DNA of 64,000 nucleotides from Neoroseomonas lacus. Lineage in GTDB: Bacteria; Pseudomonadota; Alphaproteobacteria; Acetobacterales; Acetobacteraceae. Shown here in pieces: positions 23,425 through 33,295 of this stretch. A program made the translations under genes and the position numbers. The notes below the pieces were generated by a model that had not been told where the DNA came from, searched no databases, and saw only the letters and a list, made by a program, of their open reading frames with translations. The stretch's first letter is position 1. Every line of letters begins with the position of its first letter. The DNA lies in the NCBI RefSeq assembly GCF_014644535.1, contig NZ_BMKW01000007.1, forward strand, positions 186,001 through 250,000, given 5' to 3'.

Positions 23425-25340
23425 GGCAGCGCTTCAAGCGGCACGGGGAAGAACGCCTCGCCCCCCGGCCGGCCATCGAGCGTCACCCACAAATCCGGCC
23501 GCGCGGCGAATTCCTGATACAGCCGCAACTTGGTCTCGATGCCGTTAATCAACTCGCGCTGCGCCGCCGCCCCCATGGCGAGCCATTCCTGCTCGCTCAA
23601 TTCCATCACCTGGGATTGATAGGGCAGCCCATCGAGATACTCCCCCAAGGCCTGCCCGACCCGCGCGAGATTGCCCAGCCGCGCCGGGTCACGCGCCGTC
23701 GCCGCAAAGGCCGCCCGCAACTGCCCGAAAAACGACGTCGGATCGGTCCGCCCCGCCAGTCCGGCGTCAAGAATCCGTGTCAGCGCCTGCGACAAATCGG
23801 AAAGCTGGTTGCGCGTCAGCAGCACGCGAATGTCCAGCGCCGCCACCGTCGGGTCGCGCAGGTCGCGATCCGTGGTGAAGGACCGCACCACATCCGGCGC
23901 CGTCGTCCCGCCCTCGCGCCCGAGATAGGCGAGCCGCATCGCCGTCGCGACAATTTCCACCTGCTGCGCCATGCGCTCAGCCTCGGGCGTGCGCGCCGGC
24001 TCCACCCCGCCGATTGGCCGCCCGACGGTATCCGCCACCTGCCGGAACAGCGCATTGGTCAGCCCATTCACCACTCGCTCGAACGCCGGCGGAGAACCAC
24101 CTTCCACCGGGAAATACAGCGACCCCGCCGCCCCGTACCGCGTCAATTCCTGATATTGCGCCCGCGCATGCGCGTGGTTCGCGCGCCCCTCGGGCGTCTG
24201 CAGATGAATCGCGAACAACGCGATGCCGCGCGCCTCCGCCAGCGCCTTGATCTCGGCAATGCCCAACCGCGTCTGCGACTTCGGATCGGTGGCATCCAAC
24301 GCCCCGGCATCGGTGATCAACACCACATACCGCCCGCCAAAGGCCTGCCAATCCACCTGGTCGATCGCCACACGCAACCCGGCGATCGCATCCTCGTCGA
24401 AGCGCTCGGTCGGCACCGTCGCCGCGCGCACCTGCGCGAGCGCCGGCAGGATCGCATCCGGCGGCTGCGACAGATCCGGTGCGGCGACCAGCCGCGTCAC
24501 ATATTCCAGCTGCGGCCGGGCCGAGATATCCGCCCGATAGGCCACCATGCCGAAGCGGAAATTGTCGCGCACCGCGGTATCGCCGATGCGCGCGATGATA
24601 CGGCGGATCGCCTCGCGCGTCTGGTCGATCGAGGCCTGCATCGAAATCGTCGTGTCGATGACGAAGACCACGCCGCCGCGGAAATCCCGCAGCCGCGCCG
24701 GGTCGGCCTGGGCCGGCGCCTGCCGCAACTCGGCCGGGGCGGAGATCACCTCCAGCATGCGCAACTGCGTGCCGTCGCGCCGCTGGATGGTCTCCGCCTC
24801 CAGGATCGGCAGCAGGTAGAAATTGCGCTGGATGTCGACGAAGGTCTCGGGTTCCAGCGCGAGCACCGGGCTGCCCGCCTGCCCCGCCGTCGCGCGCATC
24901 GCCACCGCATTCTGCGTCATGGAGGGCGAGGCCAGCAGCCCGCGCAACGCATCCGCATCGCGCAGGAACATGGTGCGTTCCCGCCCCGCCGGGTTGGTGA
25001 AGGCGCCGATCATGGTGTGGCGCCAATCGACCGCGCGGTCCTCGCGCACCCAGCCCTCGACACGCCCATCGGCCTCGCGGCCGATCTCCAGCCAGCCCTC
25101 ACGCCGCGCATAGACATGCATCACGCTGAAGCCCGGCAACGGCCGCCCCTGCGCCGCGCCAAGCTGCGCATGCAGCGTCGCGCCGGGCCTCAGGATGACG
25201 CGCTGGAACAACGTCGTCTTGCCTGGGATCAGCAGGGGCGCGCGGGCGCCGGCGCGCAGGGCGCGGCCACCGCTTTGCGCCTGCGCGGCGAATGGCAGCA
25301 GCGCGACAGAGCCAAGGAGAAGCAGGCGGCGCGGCGTCAT
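23421..25340 (-). CDS. Secreted SH3-like/von Willebrand factor A domain protein
   Basis: The 639-residue protein begins with a signal peptide (MTPRRLLLLGSVALLPFAAQ, cut near AQA-QS). Residues about 70-105 (VYARREGWLEIGREADGRVE, then GWVREDRAV) look like a bacterial SH3 domain. The VWA domain spans about 220-420, with VVFVIDTTISMQ at the MIDAS; the first aspartate is D229 and the pattern is D-x-T-x-S instead of the usual D-x-S-x-S, still able to bind metal. YVVLITDAGALD is the later MIDAS strand. The C-terminal 200 residues are helical and unrecognised. Both ends overlap neighbours by ATGA. It probably acts in the periplasm as an adhesion or scaffold part. Confidence 0.85.
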   Translation of the reverse strand: MTPRRLLLLGSVALLPFAAQAQSGGRALRAGARAPLLIPGKTTLFQRVILRPGATLHAQLGAAQGRPLPGFSVMHVYARREGWLEIGREADGRVEGWVREDRAVDWRHTMIGAFTNPAGRERTMFLRDADALRGLLASPSMTQNAVAMRATAGQAGSPVLALEPETFVDIQRNFYLLPILEAETIQRRDGTQLRMLEVISAPAELRQAPAQADPARLRDFRGGVVFVIDTTISMQASIDQTREAIRRIIARIGDTAVRDNFRFGMVAYRADISARPQLEYVTRLVAAPDLSQPPDAILPALAQVRAATVPTERFDEDAIAGLRVAIDQVDWQAFGGRYVVLITDAGALDATDPKSQTRLGIAEIKALAEARGIALFAIHLQTPEGRANHAHARAQYQELTRYGAAGSLYFPVEGGSPPAFERVVNGLTNALFRQVADTVGRPIGGVEPARTPEAERMAQQVEIVATAMRLAYLGREGGTTAPDVVRSFTTDRDLRDPTVAALDIRVLLTRNQLSDLSQALTRILDAGLAGRTDPTSFFGQLRAAFAATARDPARLGNLARVGQALGEYLDGLPYQSQVMELSEQEWLAMGAAAQRELINGIETKLRLYQEFAARPDLWVTLDGRPGGEAFFPVPLEALP

Positions 25341-26434
25341 TGCCAGAAATCCCTGATGGTCAGCGGCGCGTTCAAATCACCCTCGCGCGCCCGGTCGTCG
25401 AGCCATTGCCGCAGCCGCGCGCGCGGCTCGGCGGCCGCCGCATCGCCGGCCGCCACCGCATCGCGATACTGCCGTGCGGCCTGGCGCGGATCCGGGTCGC
25501 GGAACGGCCGGCCCGGCTCAAAGCCCACCGGATCATACAACCGCGCCAACCGCGTCAGCGCCGCCGCATGGCCCGCCCGCGCCGCCGCTTCCCACAACAA
25601 CAGCGCATCATCATACCGCCCGGCATCATAGCGCCGCGCGGCCTCATCGGCGATCGCGGCCGGCGAGGTCGCACGCGCGACAACCTCGGGCACCGTCAAC
25701 CCATCGAGGCTGACCGGCGCCTGCGGTTCAATCCGGGGCTGGACCGGCGGCAGCGCCGGCGCCTCCGGGCGCGGCGGGTCGGCGCGCGGCAAGGGGTCGG
25801 GCGCGATGATGACCGGGTCTTCCGGCGGCGGCGCCTCCGGCACCGGCTGCTCGCGGATCTTGAACCACCACCAGGCCCCGCCACCGGCCGCCGCCAGCAA
25901 CAGCAGCACCAGAAACACCCAGGGCCAGACCGCCCGCGACGCCACCACCGGCGCCGCCTGCGGCACCGAAAGCGCCGGCGCCGCGACGGGCCGCGGCGGC
26001 GCCACCGTGATGGTCGCGTCCGGGTCCTCGATCGGCAACCCCGGCAAGGGCGGTGGCGCGGGTCGCACGGCCGGCGCCGGCACCGCGATGGTATGCCCCG
26101 ACCCGCCATGCAGCGGCGGCACATCCGGCCAGAACAGCGGCGCCTCGACCCGCGCCGCCGGCAGGCGGAACTGCACCGGTCCCGCTTCCAGCCAATCCAC
26201 CACCTGCGGCCCGAGATACAGCCGCACCCCCTGCGGCGACATCTCGACCCGATCGGGGCTGAGCAACGCGTCGCTCACCTGCCAACCATCCGGCCCGAGC
26301 GTCCCCTTGCCCCATCCCTCGCGCAGGATGCGAAAGCGCGGGTCGACCGGCACATCCATCACCCCCTGCAACAGGATGATGGCATGCCCGCCCTCGGGAT
26401 GGGCCGGATCGGCGGCGGCGAGCACCGCACTCAT
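25337..26434 (-). CDS. Single-pass membrane protein with Sel1-like C-terminal repeats
   Basis: A 365-residue protein without signal peptide. Residues 1-115 form a compact cytoplasmic domain, 118-165 are Pro-rich, and 169-191 form a membrane helix introduced by VVASRAVWPW, nearly the same as VAVASRRVWPW before the helix of the 33296-34600 product. A second Pro-rich linker leads to a helical tail (about 255-345) with ARRYDAGRYDDALLLWEAAA and AALTRLARLYDPV, which reads as TPR/Sel1-like repeats outside the membrane. It is coupled by ATGA overlaps to SrfC upstream and the VWA gene downstream. Function is unknown; a scaffold linking SrfBC to the envelope is plausible. Confidence 0.8.
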   Translation of the reverse strand: MSAVLAAADPAHPEGGHAIILLQGVMDVPVDPRFRILREGWGKGTLGPDGWQVSDALLSPDRVEMSPQGVRLYLGPQVVDWLEAGPVQFRLPAARVEAPLFWPDVPPLHGGSGHTIAVPAPAVRPAPPPLPGLPIEDPDATITVAPPRPVAAPALSVPQAAPVVASRAVWPWVFLVLLLLAAAGGGAWWWFKIREQPVPEAPPPEDPVIIAPDPLPRADPPRPEAPALPPVQPRIEPQAPVSLDGLTVPEVVARATSPAAIADEAARRYDAGRYDDALLLWEAAARAGHAAALTRLARLYDPVGFEPGRPFRDPDPRQAARQYRDAVAAGDAAAAEPRARLRQWLDDRAREGDLNAPLTIRDFWQ

Positions 26435-29028
26435 GCCGCCCGGCCGAGCACGCCCAGGATCTTCCCAAGGCGCGCATTCTCCACCACGTCGATCTCAAGC
26501 CCGCCCGACGCCGTGACGTTCTCCTCCGCCAGGCGCGAAAACGCGCTGATCCAATCGACGTGATACTGCTTGTCGTAGGATTCCGGCTGCGGCCCGAGAT
26601 GCGGCATGCCGTTGACCGGCGGGCGCGGCGCGAACACCGGCCGATCGGTTCGCCCGGCCCGCGGCCGCTGGTCCGTCGGCACTTCGCTGTAGCCCAACGT
26701 ATGGACGTAGCGATTGACCACGCCCTCCGCGACCATCACCGGCTTGGACGCGCTCTCGCTCAATTTCTGCCGATAGGACGCCGCCTCGCGCAGCCGCTGT
26801 GCAATCCGCGAGGACAACGCCGTCCGCCGCGCCCCCGCGCCGATCTGCGCGACCAGCGCCGTCGCCGCATCGCGCGGCAACTTCAACTGCTCGGTCATCT
26901 CCGGCTCGGCCGCCGCGCGATGCATCTTCTCCATCCATTCGGCGACGGCGAGGTCGGCATAGCGTTCGAAGGCGTCACGCGCCTTGTGCTCGCCCTGCGC
27001 CGCCGGCGCCACCAGGTCGCCCAACTCGGCGAGGTAATCCTCCTCCCCCGCCCGCGCACCGACCGGCGCTTCCTCCTCCGGTTCCATCTGCATCCGCCAC
27101 CAGGCAGAGGTCAGCTCCTCCGGCGTCACCTGCAGGCTGCGGATCAACCGCCCGAAGGCCTGGGCCGAGGCACAAGCGACCAGCGCCCGGCTGACCACCC
27201 GCGCTTCCTCCCGCCGCTTCGCCAATTCCTGCGTCAGATCCCCCGAATGCCAATAGGGCGACAGCCGCCCCGCCATATCGAGCCGCAACGCCTCCAGCCG
27301 CGCCGCGATCTGCCCGCGCTTGATCGCCGGGTCGCAGACCGGCCGCAGGCTTTCAGCGAGATGCGAGATGCCGCCATCATTCAGCGTCATCGCCGCATCC
27401 CAGGCGCGCTCGGGGTCGGCGAAGTGGCGCCGCGCATCGTCATTGGTGACGAATTCCTCGCGCAGCCTGGCGATGCGCGCGGCCTCAGACGCCCGCGGCG
27501 CCGCCTCGCGCCCGTGCTCGTCATAGTCGAGGATGTGCTTCGCCGCGACATTCGGGTTGCGCAGCCAATAGGTATTCGCGAAGGGCTGCCCGGCCGCCCA
27601 GTTGCGCGGCCAGTCATATTCCTTGCCGAAAAAATCAAGCAGCGACGCGTTCAGCCGAATGGTCCAACGACTGCCCGTCCCTTCCGTCGCGCCCTTCTTC
27701 TCCTCGAACTCGGTGTCGAACTTCGTCAGCACCAGGAACAGCGCATTGCGATGCCGCACGCGTTCTTCCGGCGTCACGCCGAGCGTGCCATCCACCCAAT
27801 CCTTGATCATCCGCGGCAGGGTGCGGACTTCCTGGTTGGACGGCCCGATGCACAGCAGCATCGAGGTGATTTCCTGCTCCGCGCAGTAGCGCTGGTACAG
27901 GTAGGCAACCTTGCCGCGCAGGAACAACCCCGGCAGCTTGCCCTTCTCGGCGAGGAACCGCCCCGGCTGCGTCAGCTTCTCGCGCGACCGCGCGCCGGGG
28001 AAGTCGAGCAGGTCGGTGACGTCGAAGAAGTCCCAAGGCTTGTCGCGCAGCGCGATGGTCAGCTCGGCGACCAGCGCCGCGACCGCCGCGCGCGGCAACA
28101 CCGCCTGCCGCCCCGCCCGCGTGCGCAGCGCCAGCTTGCCATCCGCCGGATCGCCCAGCCCCGACAGCGTCCGCACATCGATGATCGAGGTCTCGCGCGG
28201 CGAAAGCGCATCGAGCGGCGCAAAAGCCTCATCCGGAAAATCCAGCGCGGCCAGCGCGGCGAGCAACTCCCGCGCCGCACTCGTCACCGCCTCATGACCG
28301 TTCCACAGGATCGAGAAGAAGGCCGCGCGTTCCGCTACCGGCAGCCGTGGCGCGATATTCGCCGCCTGCGCCCAGAACGCCGACCCCAGCCCCGGGATCA
28401 GCGGATGCCCGCGAAACAGCCCCTCGAAATACTCGCGCAGATCATCGACATCATCATCGGTCAGCCGGTCCACCGGCTCCGCGCCGGCCCGCGCGGCGAA
28501 GCGCGCGCAATGCGACTGCACGAATTCCGGCGAGGGAATATCCACCTCCGCCGGGTCGAAATCCTCCAGGAAGGTATTGCCGAGAATCTTGATGACATCG
28601 GTCTGCGACAACAGCCGCAGCGCCACGGGATGCCCCGGCAGCGCCGCCGGCGGCCGCAGCGTGAAGCGCGTGACGAGCCCCGTCGCCTCCTGCCCGCCCT
28701 CGGGGTTGATGTCGCGCACGAAATCCAGCGCCGCGCCGTCGAACATCGCGGTGACCGATTCCTGCCCACGCCGCGCCAGCGCCGAGATCAGGTACGACTT
28801 GCCCGATTGCGACGGCCCGAACACCGCGACGCACATCGGCCGTTCGGCAGCAGCCTCCAACTTCCGGGCCCGCCGCGCGAACTTCCGGAAATCGCGCGCC
28901 ACGGCCGGCGCTTCCTCGCGCACCTTGGTGCGGTTGTCGGCGAGCCAGCCGATCGCCTCGGAGGCCGCCTCGGCGGTCCCGCGCGCGGCTGCGGCCAGCG
29001 CGGCGTCAGTGGAGGTATCGAGCCTCAT
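26431..29028 (-). CDS. srfC: SrfC-family dynamin-like P-loop GTPase
   Basis: The 865-residue protein matches the SrfC virulence-factor family: a P-loop GPSQSGKSY (residues 71-79) after a short helical N-terminus, a DFPG motif (about residue 341, G3-like) and LVLTKFD (about 435, G4-like). This spacing fits a large dynamin-type GTPase with helical inserts. It is cytoplasmic, without signal or membrane helix. The ATG at 29028 overlaps the SrfB stop (ATGA), preferred over an upstream in-frame start because of that coupling. Salmonella srfABC was described as a set of virulence-associated genes of unknown mechanism; biochemical function here is inferred from motifs only. Confidence 0.87.
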   Translation of the reverse strand: MRLDTSTDAALAAAARGTAEAASEAIGWLADNRTKVREEAPAVARDFRKFARRARKLEAAAERPMCVAVFGPSQSGKSYLISALARRGQESVTAMFDGAALDFVRDINPEGGQEATGLVTRFTLRPPAALPGHPVALRLLSQTDVIKILGNTFLEDFDPAEVDIPSPEFVQSHCARFAARAGAEPVDRLTDDDVDDLREYFEGLFRGHPLIPGLGSAFWAQAANIAPRLPVAERAAFFSILWNGHEAVTSAARELLAALAALDFPDEAFAPLDALSPRETSIIDVRTLSGLGDPADGKLALRTRAGRQAVLPRAAVAALVAELTIALRDKPWDFFDVTDLLDFPGARSREKLTQPGRFLAEKGKLPGLFLRGKVAYLYQRYCAEQEITSMLLCIGPSNQEVRTLPRMIKDWVDGTLGVTPEERVRHRNALFLVLTKFDTEFEEKKGATEGTGSRWTIRLNASLLDFFGKEYDWPRNWAAGQPFANTYWLRNPNVAAKHILDYDEHGREAAPRASEAARIARLREEFVTNDDARRHFADPERAWDAAMTLNDGGISHLAESLRPVCDPAIKRGQIAARLEALRLDMAGRLSPYWHSGDLTQELAKRREEARVVSRALVACASAQAFGRLIRSLQVTPEELTSAWWRMQMEPEEEAPVGARAGEEDYLAELGDLVAPAAQGEHKARDAFERYADLAVAEWMEKMHRAAAEPEMTEQLKLPRDAATALVAQIGAGARRTALSSRIAQRLREAASYRQKLSESASKPVMVAEGVVNRYVHTLGYSEVPTDQRPRAGRTDRPVFAPRPPVNGMPHLGPQPESYDKQYHVDWISAFSRLAEENVTASGGLEIDVVENARLGKILGVLGRAA

Positions 29029-31988
29029 GCCAACCCCACCACACCGGTATCGCGCCAATAGCCCGCTTCGGATTTCATCGTCTGCAGCCGTATCTCCACA
29101 TCGGTGCGCCTGAGCGCGGTGCCCTCGGAATCCTCGATTTCCTCGACGCGGAAATCCTCGCGCTTCTCTTCCTGGCCCGGTGCGTCGGGGTCCATGTCGG
29201 CCCGGCGTATCTTCACCCGCAGCGGCAGCGCCAGGCGAGGAACGCTTTCAGGGTTCGCGAATTCCAGCGCGTATAACGGCGTCGCCGGCCAGCGTTCGAT
29301 CGGCAATTGCCGGAAACCGAGAAAGGTCGGCGCCGCGAAGGTCATGGTGAATTCGACCCCATCGGCGCTGGCCGGCCGTTTCTCCAGATCCACCTCGGAC
29401 AGCAACACCCCCTGCTCGCGAATCTGCCCCGAAATCTCCATCCGCCCGATGAATCGCGCGGTGGATTTCATCGACAATTGCGATGTCCGCATCAGGAAGG
29501 ATTCCAAACGCCCTTCCGCCAGCGCACAGAGCATCGCCCCCACCGCCGCGCTGGTCTTGGGGTCCTCGATCCGCGCATTGGCATCGCGGAACGGATACCA
29601 CCCACCCACCGCATAGCGATGCATGCCGATCATCCGATGCGGCGGCACCGGCGATTTCGCCAGCACGATGTCGGTGATCGCGCGCAGCCGCGACGGGCGC
29701 CCGGACAGCAACAACACGTCGCAATCGTAATGCCAGACCACCTCGCACAGGTCCGCCAGCACCGGGCCGAGCGTCGCCTGGATCACCGCCTCGACCCGCC
29801 GCACATCGGCGGCGATCTCGACATCGGCGATGGCGAAGTCCCGCGCCCCCGCCTGCCGCGCCGCCGTCTCGAAAAAGGCGACGGCGCGTGGATTGGCCGG
29901 CTGCGCCTCGCCCTCCAGCACGGCGCGGATGGCGGCGCGGAACACCTCCCCCATCTGCCGCCCCTCGATCCGCTCATAGGCGTGCAACACGGCGAGCCCG
30001 GTCGGTTCCAGCACCTGTGCGACGAATTGCCGCCGCAGATGCCGCTCCACTTCGGATTGCCCACCGCGATCGCCGCCTAAGGTCTGGCGCAAGAAGGCCT
30101 GCGGGTCCGACATGCCGGCCCCGCGCAACGCCTCCGCCACCTGCGGCAGCACCAGATGCGTGATCAGCCCTTCCAGCACCTCGTCGCCGGCGATCTTGAA
30201 GCCTTCGCGAAACTCCTGGCGTGGCACGATGGTGTCGCGGTTCTCCACGCTCCAGGTCACCACCATCAGATCGGTGGTCCCGCCACCGATGTCGATCGAC
30301 GCCACCCGCAGGCAGGGGTTCGGCCCACGTTCCGGCCGCACCCGCCCGGCCAGTTCGAACATCCCCTGCGCATCGCCCTGCAGCCGCTGGGTGATCTCCG
30401 TGTAGAGCCAAACCACCTGCGTCGCCGTCGCCTCGTCGAGGTTTAGCAACACGCGCGGTTCCGGCGGCGCCGTCGCCCCCGCCTCGGTCCACCCCAGCAG
30501 GTCCCAGGCGAGCTTGATCGCCCCCTCCGCCCGCTCACGCAGAATCTTCTGCTCGGCCAGCGGCATGGCCGGCGGCAGCGTCAATATCACCCGCCGCAAC
30601 CGCCTGGGCACATCCGCGAACCGCCGCGCCGAGCGCGTCGCCGGCGCGTTGATCTGGCTCACCGCCTGCATCAGCAATTCGGTCAGCAGGAAGGTGAACA
30701 TCGAGGACCGCGAGAACCGCGCGCGCACCGCTGGCTGCCCCCGCCCGCGCAGCATGCGCAGCGCCTCGCCCGTTTCCGTCACATGCGCCATGAACGGCCC
30801 CGAGACCGGCGGCTCCGTCGTCACGCCATCCGACGCACGCCCGTTGAACCGCCACCCCTGCACATTCGGCCGCCGGTCCCACAGATACCGCTTCGGGCTC
30901 GAAATTCCCGTCGCGCCTTCATTGCCCTGCGTCGCCGCGGCGAGGCGCATCGCCTCCGGCCCGACCCGCACCGGCGACGGCCAGCGAAACGCGCTCGCCC
31001 GCCCCGAGCGTCGCGAAATCGCATCCCGCCCGAAGGACCCGACGGCGAACTCCACCCGGCTCTCGAACGGGCGCGCATAGATCTGCTCCGGCCGCGACAG
31101 ATCCCGCAGCGCCAGCACCGATGAATTGTTCAGCGACGGCGCGTCCTGGCTTTCCTCCACCAGCAGTCCGCAGGTGCGCGAATTGCCGACATCGAGCACT
31201 AGGTCGACATTGATCGGTGCATAGCCCCGATTGTCCGACACCACATCGACCAGACGGATGCGCGGCAGGATGCCGATCCCCTCCAGCAGCCCGAGGAAGC
31301 TCAGATACCGCGCCCAATGCTCGCAGACATGCGGAAAGTCCTCCGGGCGAAGCGAGCGCCCACCACGCTGCGCCTGCCGCAATTCGCGGAAGCCTTCCTC
31401 CAGCCACTGTCCGACCCAGGATTCATTGAGGAACCAGGCGTTCTCCGCATGACCGCAGACCGGCGCGAATTCCTGCTGCCGCGCTGAATCCTCCGGCGCC
31501 GGCGCCACATAGGGCCGCTCCGGCACCCGCACCATCAAGGCCGTATCGAAGGCGAGCACCAATCGGTGCGACCGCCCCTCCGCATCCCGCTGCGGAAACT
31601 CGGCGATGTAGGCGCGCGCCCAGTTCGACGGCCCGCGATCATACACTTCCTTGCCATCCGCCCCGCGCGCATGAACGCGGAAGAACGGCAGCGGCACCCA
31701 CTTGTTCAGGAACGGCTCCAGTGCCTGCGCGCGCGAGATCGCATAGGTCTCCGCCGGGTCCGGCACCTGCCGCGTCACCGGGTCGGCCAGGTTGCCGTCC
31801 TCATCCGGTTCCAGCACGCGCAGGATGGTGGGAGATTTGCCCTCATGGTCCACCTGCTCGCGCAGCGTCTCCTCCCAGTAGTTGCGGGAGCCACGCGGCA
31901 GCCGGTCGATATCGAAGTCGATATCGACGAACTGGATGCCGGAAGACGGCACCAGGCTGATCAGGCCGGCCGTGGTCGAACTACTCAT
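29025..31988 (-). CDS. srfB: SrfB-family Hsp70/actin-fold ATPase
   Basis: The 987-residue protein is a SrfB-family member with an ASKHA (Hsp70/actin) ATPase core: phosphate-1 motif LVLDVGNSRTCG (D266), phosphate-2 motif SIDIGGGTTDLMVV (D566) and an adenosine motif LLLSGRPSRLRAI at about residue 760. A roughly 240-residue N-terminal extension of unknown fold precedes it, with a C-terminal beta-rich segment after about 840. It should be cytoplasmic. The ATG at 31988 was chosen over a GTG two codons earlier. It is coupled to srfC and lies 79 bp after the third membrane protein. SrfB and SrfC nearly always occur together, which suggests one NTP-driven complex. Confidence 0.88.
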   Translation of the reverse strand: MSSSTTAGLISLVPSSGIQFVDIDFDIDRLPRGSRNYWEETLREQVDHEGKSPTILRVLEPDEDGNLADPVTRQVPDPAETYAISRAQALEPFLNKWVPLPFFRVHARGADGKEVYDRGPSNWARAYIAEFPQRDAEGRSHRLVLAFDTALMVRVPERPYVAPAPEDSARQQEFAPVCGHAENAWFLNESWVGQWLEEGFRELRQAQRGGRSLRPEDFPHVCEHWARYLSFLGLLEGIGILPRIRLVDVVSDNRGYAPINVDLVLDVGNSRTCGLLVEESQDAPSLNNSSVLALRDLSRPEQIYARPFESRVEFAVGSFGRDAISRRSGRASAFRWPSPVRVGPEAMRLAAATQGNEGATGISSPKRYLWDRRPNVQGWRFNGRASDGVTTEPPVSGPFMAHVTETGEALRMLRGRGQPAVRARFSRSSMFTFLLTELLMQAVSQINAPATRSARRFADVPRRLRRVILTLPPAMPLAEQKILRERAEGAIKLAWDLLGWTEAGATAPPEPRVLLNLDEATATQVVWLYTEITQRLQGDAQGMFELAGRVRPERGPNPCLRVASIDIGGGTTDLMVVTWSVENRDTIVPRQEFREGFKIAGDEVLEGLITHLVLPQVAEALRGAGMSDPQAFLRQTLGGDRGGQSEVERHLRRQFVAQVLEPTGLAVLHAYERIEGRQMGEVFRAAIRAVLEGEAQPANPRAVAFFETAARQAGARDFAIADVEIAADVRRVEAVIQATLGPVLADLCEVVWHYDCDVLLLSGRPSRLRAITDIVLAKSPVPPHRMIGMHRYAVGGWYPFRDANARIEDPKTSAAVGAMLCALAEGRLESFLMRTSQLSMKSTARFIGRMEISGQIREQGVLLSEVDLEKRPASADGVEFTMTFAAPTFLGFRQLPIERWPATPLYALEFANPESVPRLALPLRVKIRRADMDPDAPGQEEKREDFRVEEIEDSEGTALRRTDVEIRLQTMKSEAGYWRDTGVVGLA

Positions 31989-32067
31989 GAACACCCCATC
32001 TCGCGCCGGCGAGTGTGCAGCAGGCCGAGCCCCCGCGCCAACGTGGCGGTGAAACGGCCGGCCAGCA

Positions 32068-33264
32068 TCAATTCGCCGGACAATTCAGACGATACCGCCA
32101 CCGCGTATTCGCGAAGGGCCCGATCACCACCACCTCGACCACATCATCACCACCCTGCGGCCGCCAGTCGAAGCCGATCCGCCCGCGCCCGCTGACCATC
32201 CCCGGCGTGCGCGCCAGCACCCGCCCGCGATAACGGACCTCGATGCTGTCCGGCACTGTCTGGGTGTCATAGTCAATCGTCACCGGTCCCGGCGTCGGCC
32301 CCACATAATGCCGCGTCCGCGTCTCCCCCGCCCCGCCTGACTGCGTGTCCACATTGCAGGGCTGCGTCCCCGGCGGAGGGCCAGAGGCGCGCGGCGGTGG
32401 CGGCGGCGGCTCGGGCGGCGGTGGCGGCGGCGCCGGCGGCGGTTCCGGCAACGGGTCCTGCCGTGGCGGTTCGGGCGCCGGTTCCGGCGGCCGCTGCGGT
32501 TCGGGCTGCGGCGGCGGCTGTGGTGGCGGCGGTTCCGGCGCGCGCGGGATCGGGCAGGCCAACCGCCGACGACCGAGTTGTTCCTCCAACCGCGCGAGAT
32601 CGGTCCGCAGATCCCGCTCGCCCCGCTCCGCCTCGACCAGCCGGGCCAGTGCCTCGAGATCCCCCTGCGCCGCGACGCAGGCCGATTCCGGCGGCACCAG
32701 GAATCGCCAAGCCAGCAACGGCCCCAACAACCCGGCCAGCAACGCCAGCACCGCCAGGGCGATCAGCGTCGCCGCCCAGACCCCCCAGGGCCGCCGCGCC
32801 GGCGCCTGCCAATGCCGCCCGTCGTCGAAGCGTCCCAGCAACCCGAGTGGCCCGGGCGAGGCCGCGCCGACATGCCCCCACCCCGCCAGCACCGGCCGCC
32901 CATCCACGGCAAACACCAAGTCGAAGGACGGGATCTCGCCGATCGCCGGCCAAAGCCGCGCCAGCGCACCCCCACCCTCGGCCCCCTGGCGCTCCGCCTC
33001 CCGCCGCAGGTCCGACAGCAACCGCCCCGCCTCGGCCATCAACGCCGCGCGGGATGCGGCATCGAGGTCGGCATAGGGCAGCATCCGCGCCCCGGGCGCG
33101 CCCCAGCCTATGCCGGTCTCCTCGACCACCGGCGCCGCGAACAGCGCGGTATGGGCGGGTGAGAGCCGCCCGGCCTCCGCCTGCAGCGCAGCAAACGCCT
33201 CGCCCGGCGGGATCGGCAACAAGGAGCGCAAATCCTGCGCGCGGGTGGCGGCGAGGCGCATCAT
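32068..33264 (-). CDS. Membrane protein, shared N-terminal cluster domain, proline-rich linker, small exported C-terminal domain
   Basis: A 398-residue protein. Its N-terminal 150 residues match two neighbours: LFAAP (41-45), GWGAPG (53-58) and VDGRPVLAGWG (120-130). A membrane helix spans about 161-187, preceded by RR, so the N-terminus should be inside. Outside come a short coiled coil (about 198-230), an extreme Pro-rich linker (about 237-310) and a small domain with NVDTQSGGAGETRTRHYVG and SIEVRYRGRVLART. The tandem ATGs at 33264/33261 follow GGAG; a TTG start upstream is less likely. A 31-bp gap separates it from the previous gene. Function is unknown; it is probably one of three related sensor or adaptor proteins. 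Confidence 0.82.
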   Translation of the reverse strand: MMRLAATRAQDLRSLLPIPPGEAFAALQAEAGRLSPAHTALFAAPVVEETGIGWGAPGARMLPYADLDAASRAALMAEAGRLLSDLRREAERQGAEGGGALARLWPAIGEIPSFDLVFAVDGRPVLAGWGHVGAASPGPLGLLGRFDDGRHWQAPARRPWGVWAATLIALAVLALLAGLLGPLLAWRFLVPPESACVAAQGDLEALARLVEAERGERDLRTDLARLEEQLGRRRLACPIPRAPEPPPPQPPPQPEPQRPPEPAPEPPRQDPLPEPPPAPPPPPPEPPPPPPRASGPPPGTQPCNVDTQSGGAGETRTRHYVGPTPGPVTIDYDTQTVPDSIEVRYRGRVLARTPGMVSGRGRIGFDWRPQGGDDVVEVVVIGPFANTRWRYRLNCPAN

Positions 33265-33295
33265 GCGGGCCGGCTCCGCGGTGACGGGGCGCGGG

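Noticed and set aside
26560..29061. Plus-strand open frame of over 800 codons opposite srfC
   Set aside because: Arg/Gln/His-rich shadow; the opposite strand has a P-loop, DFPG and TKFD motifs in one frame.
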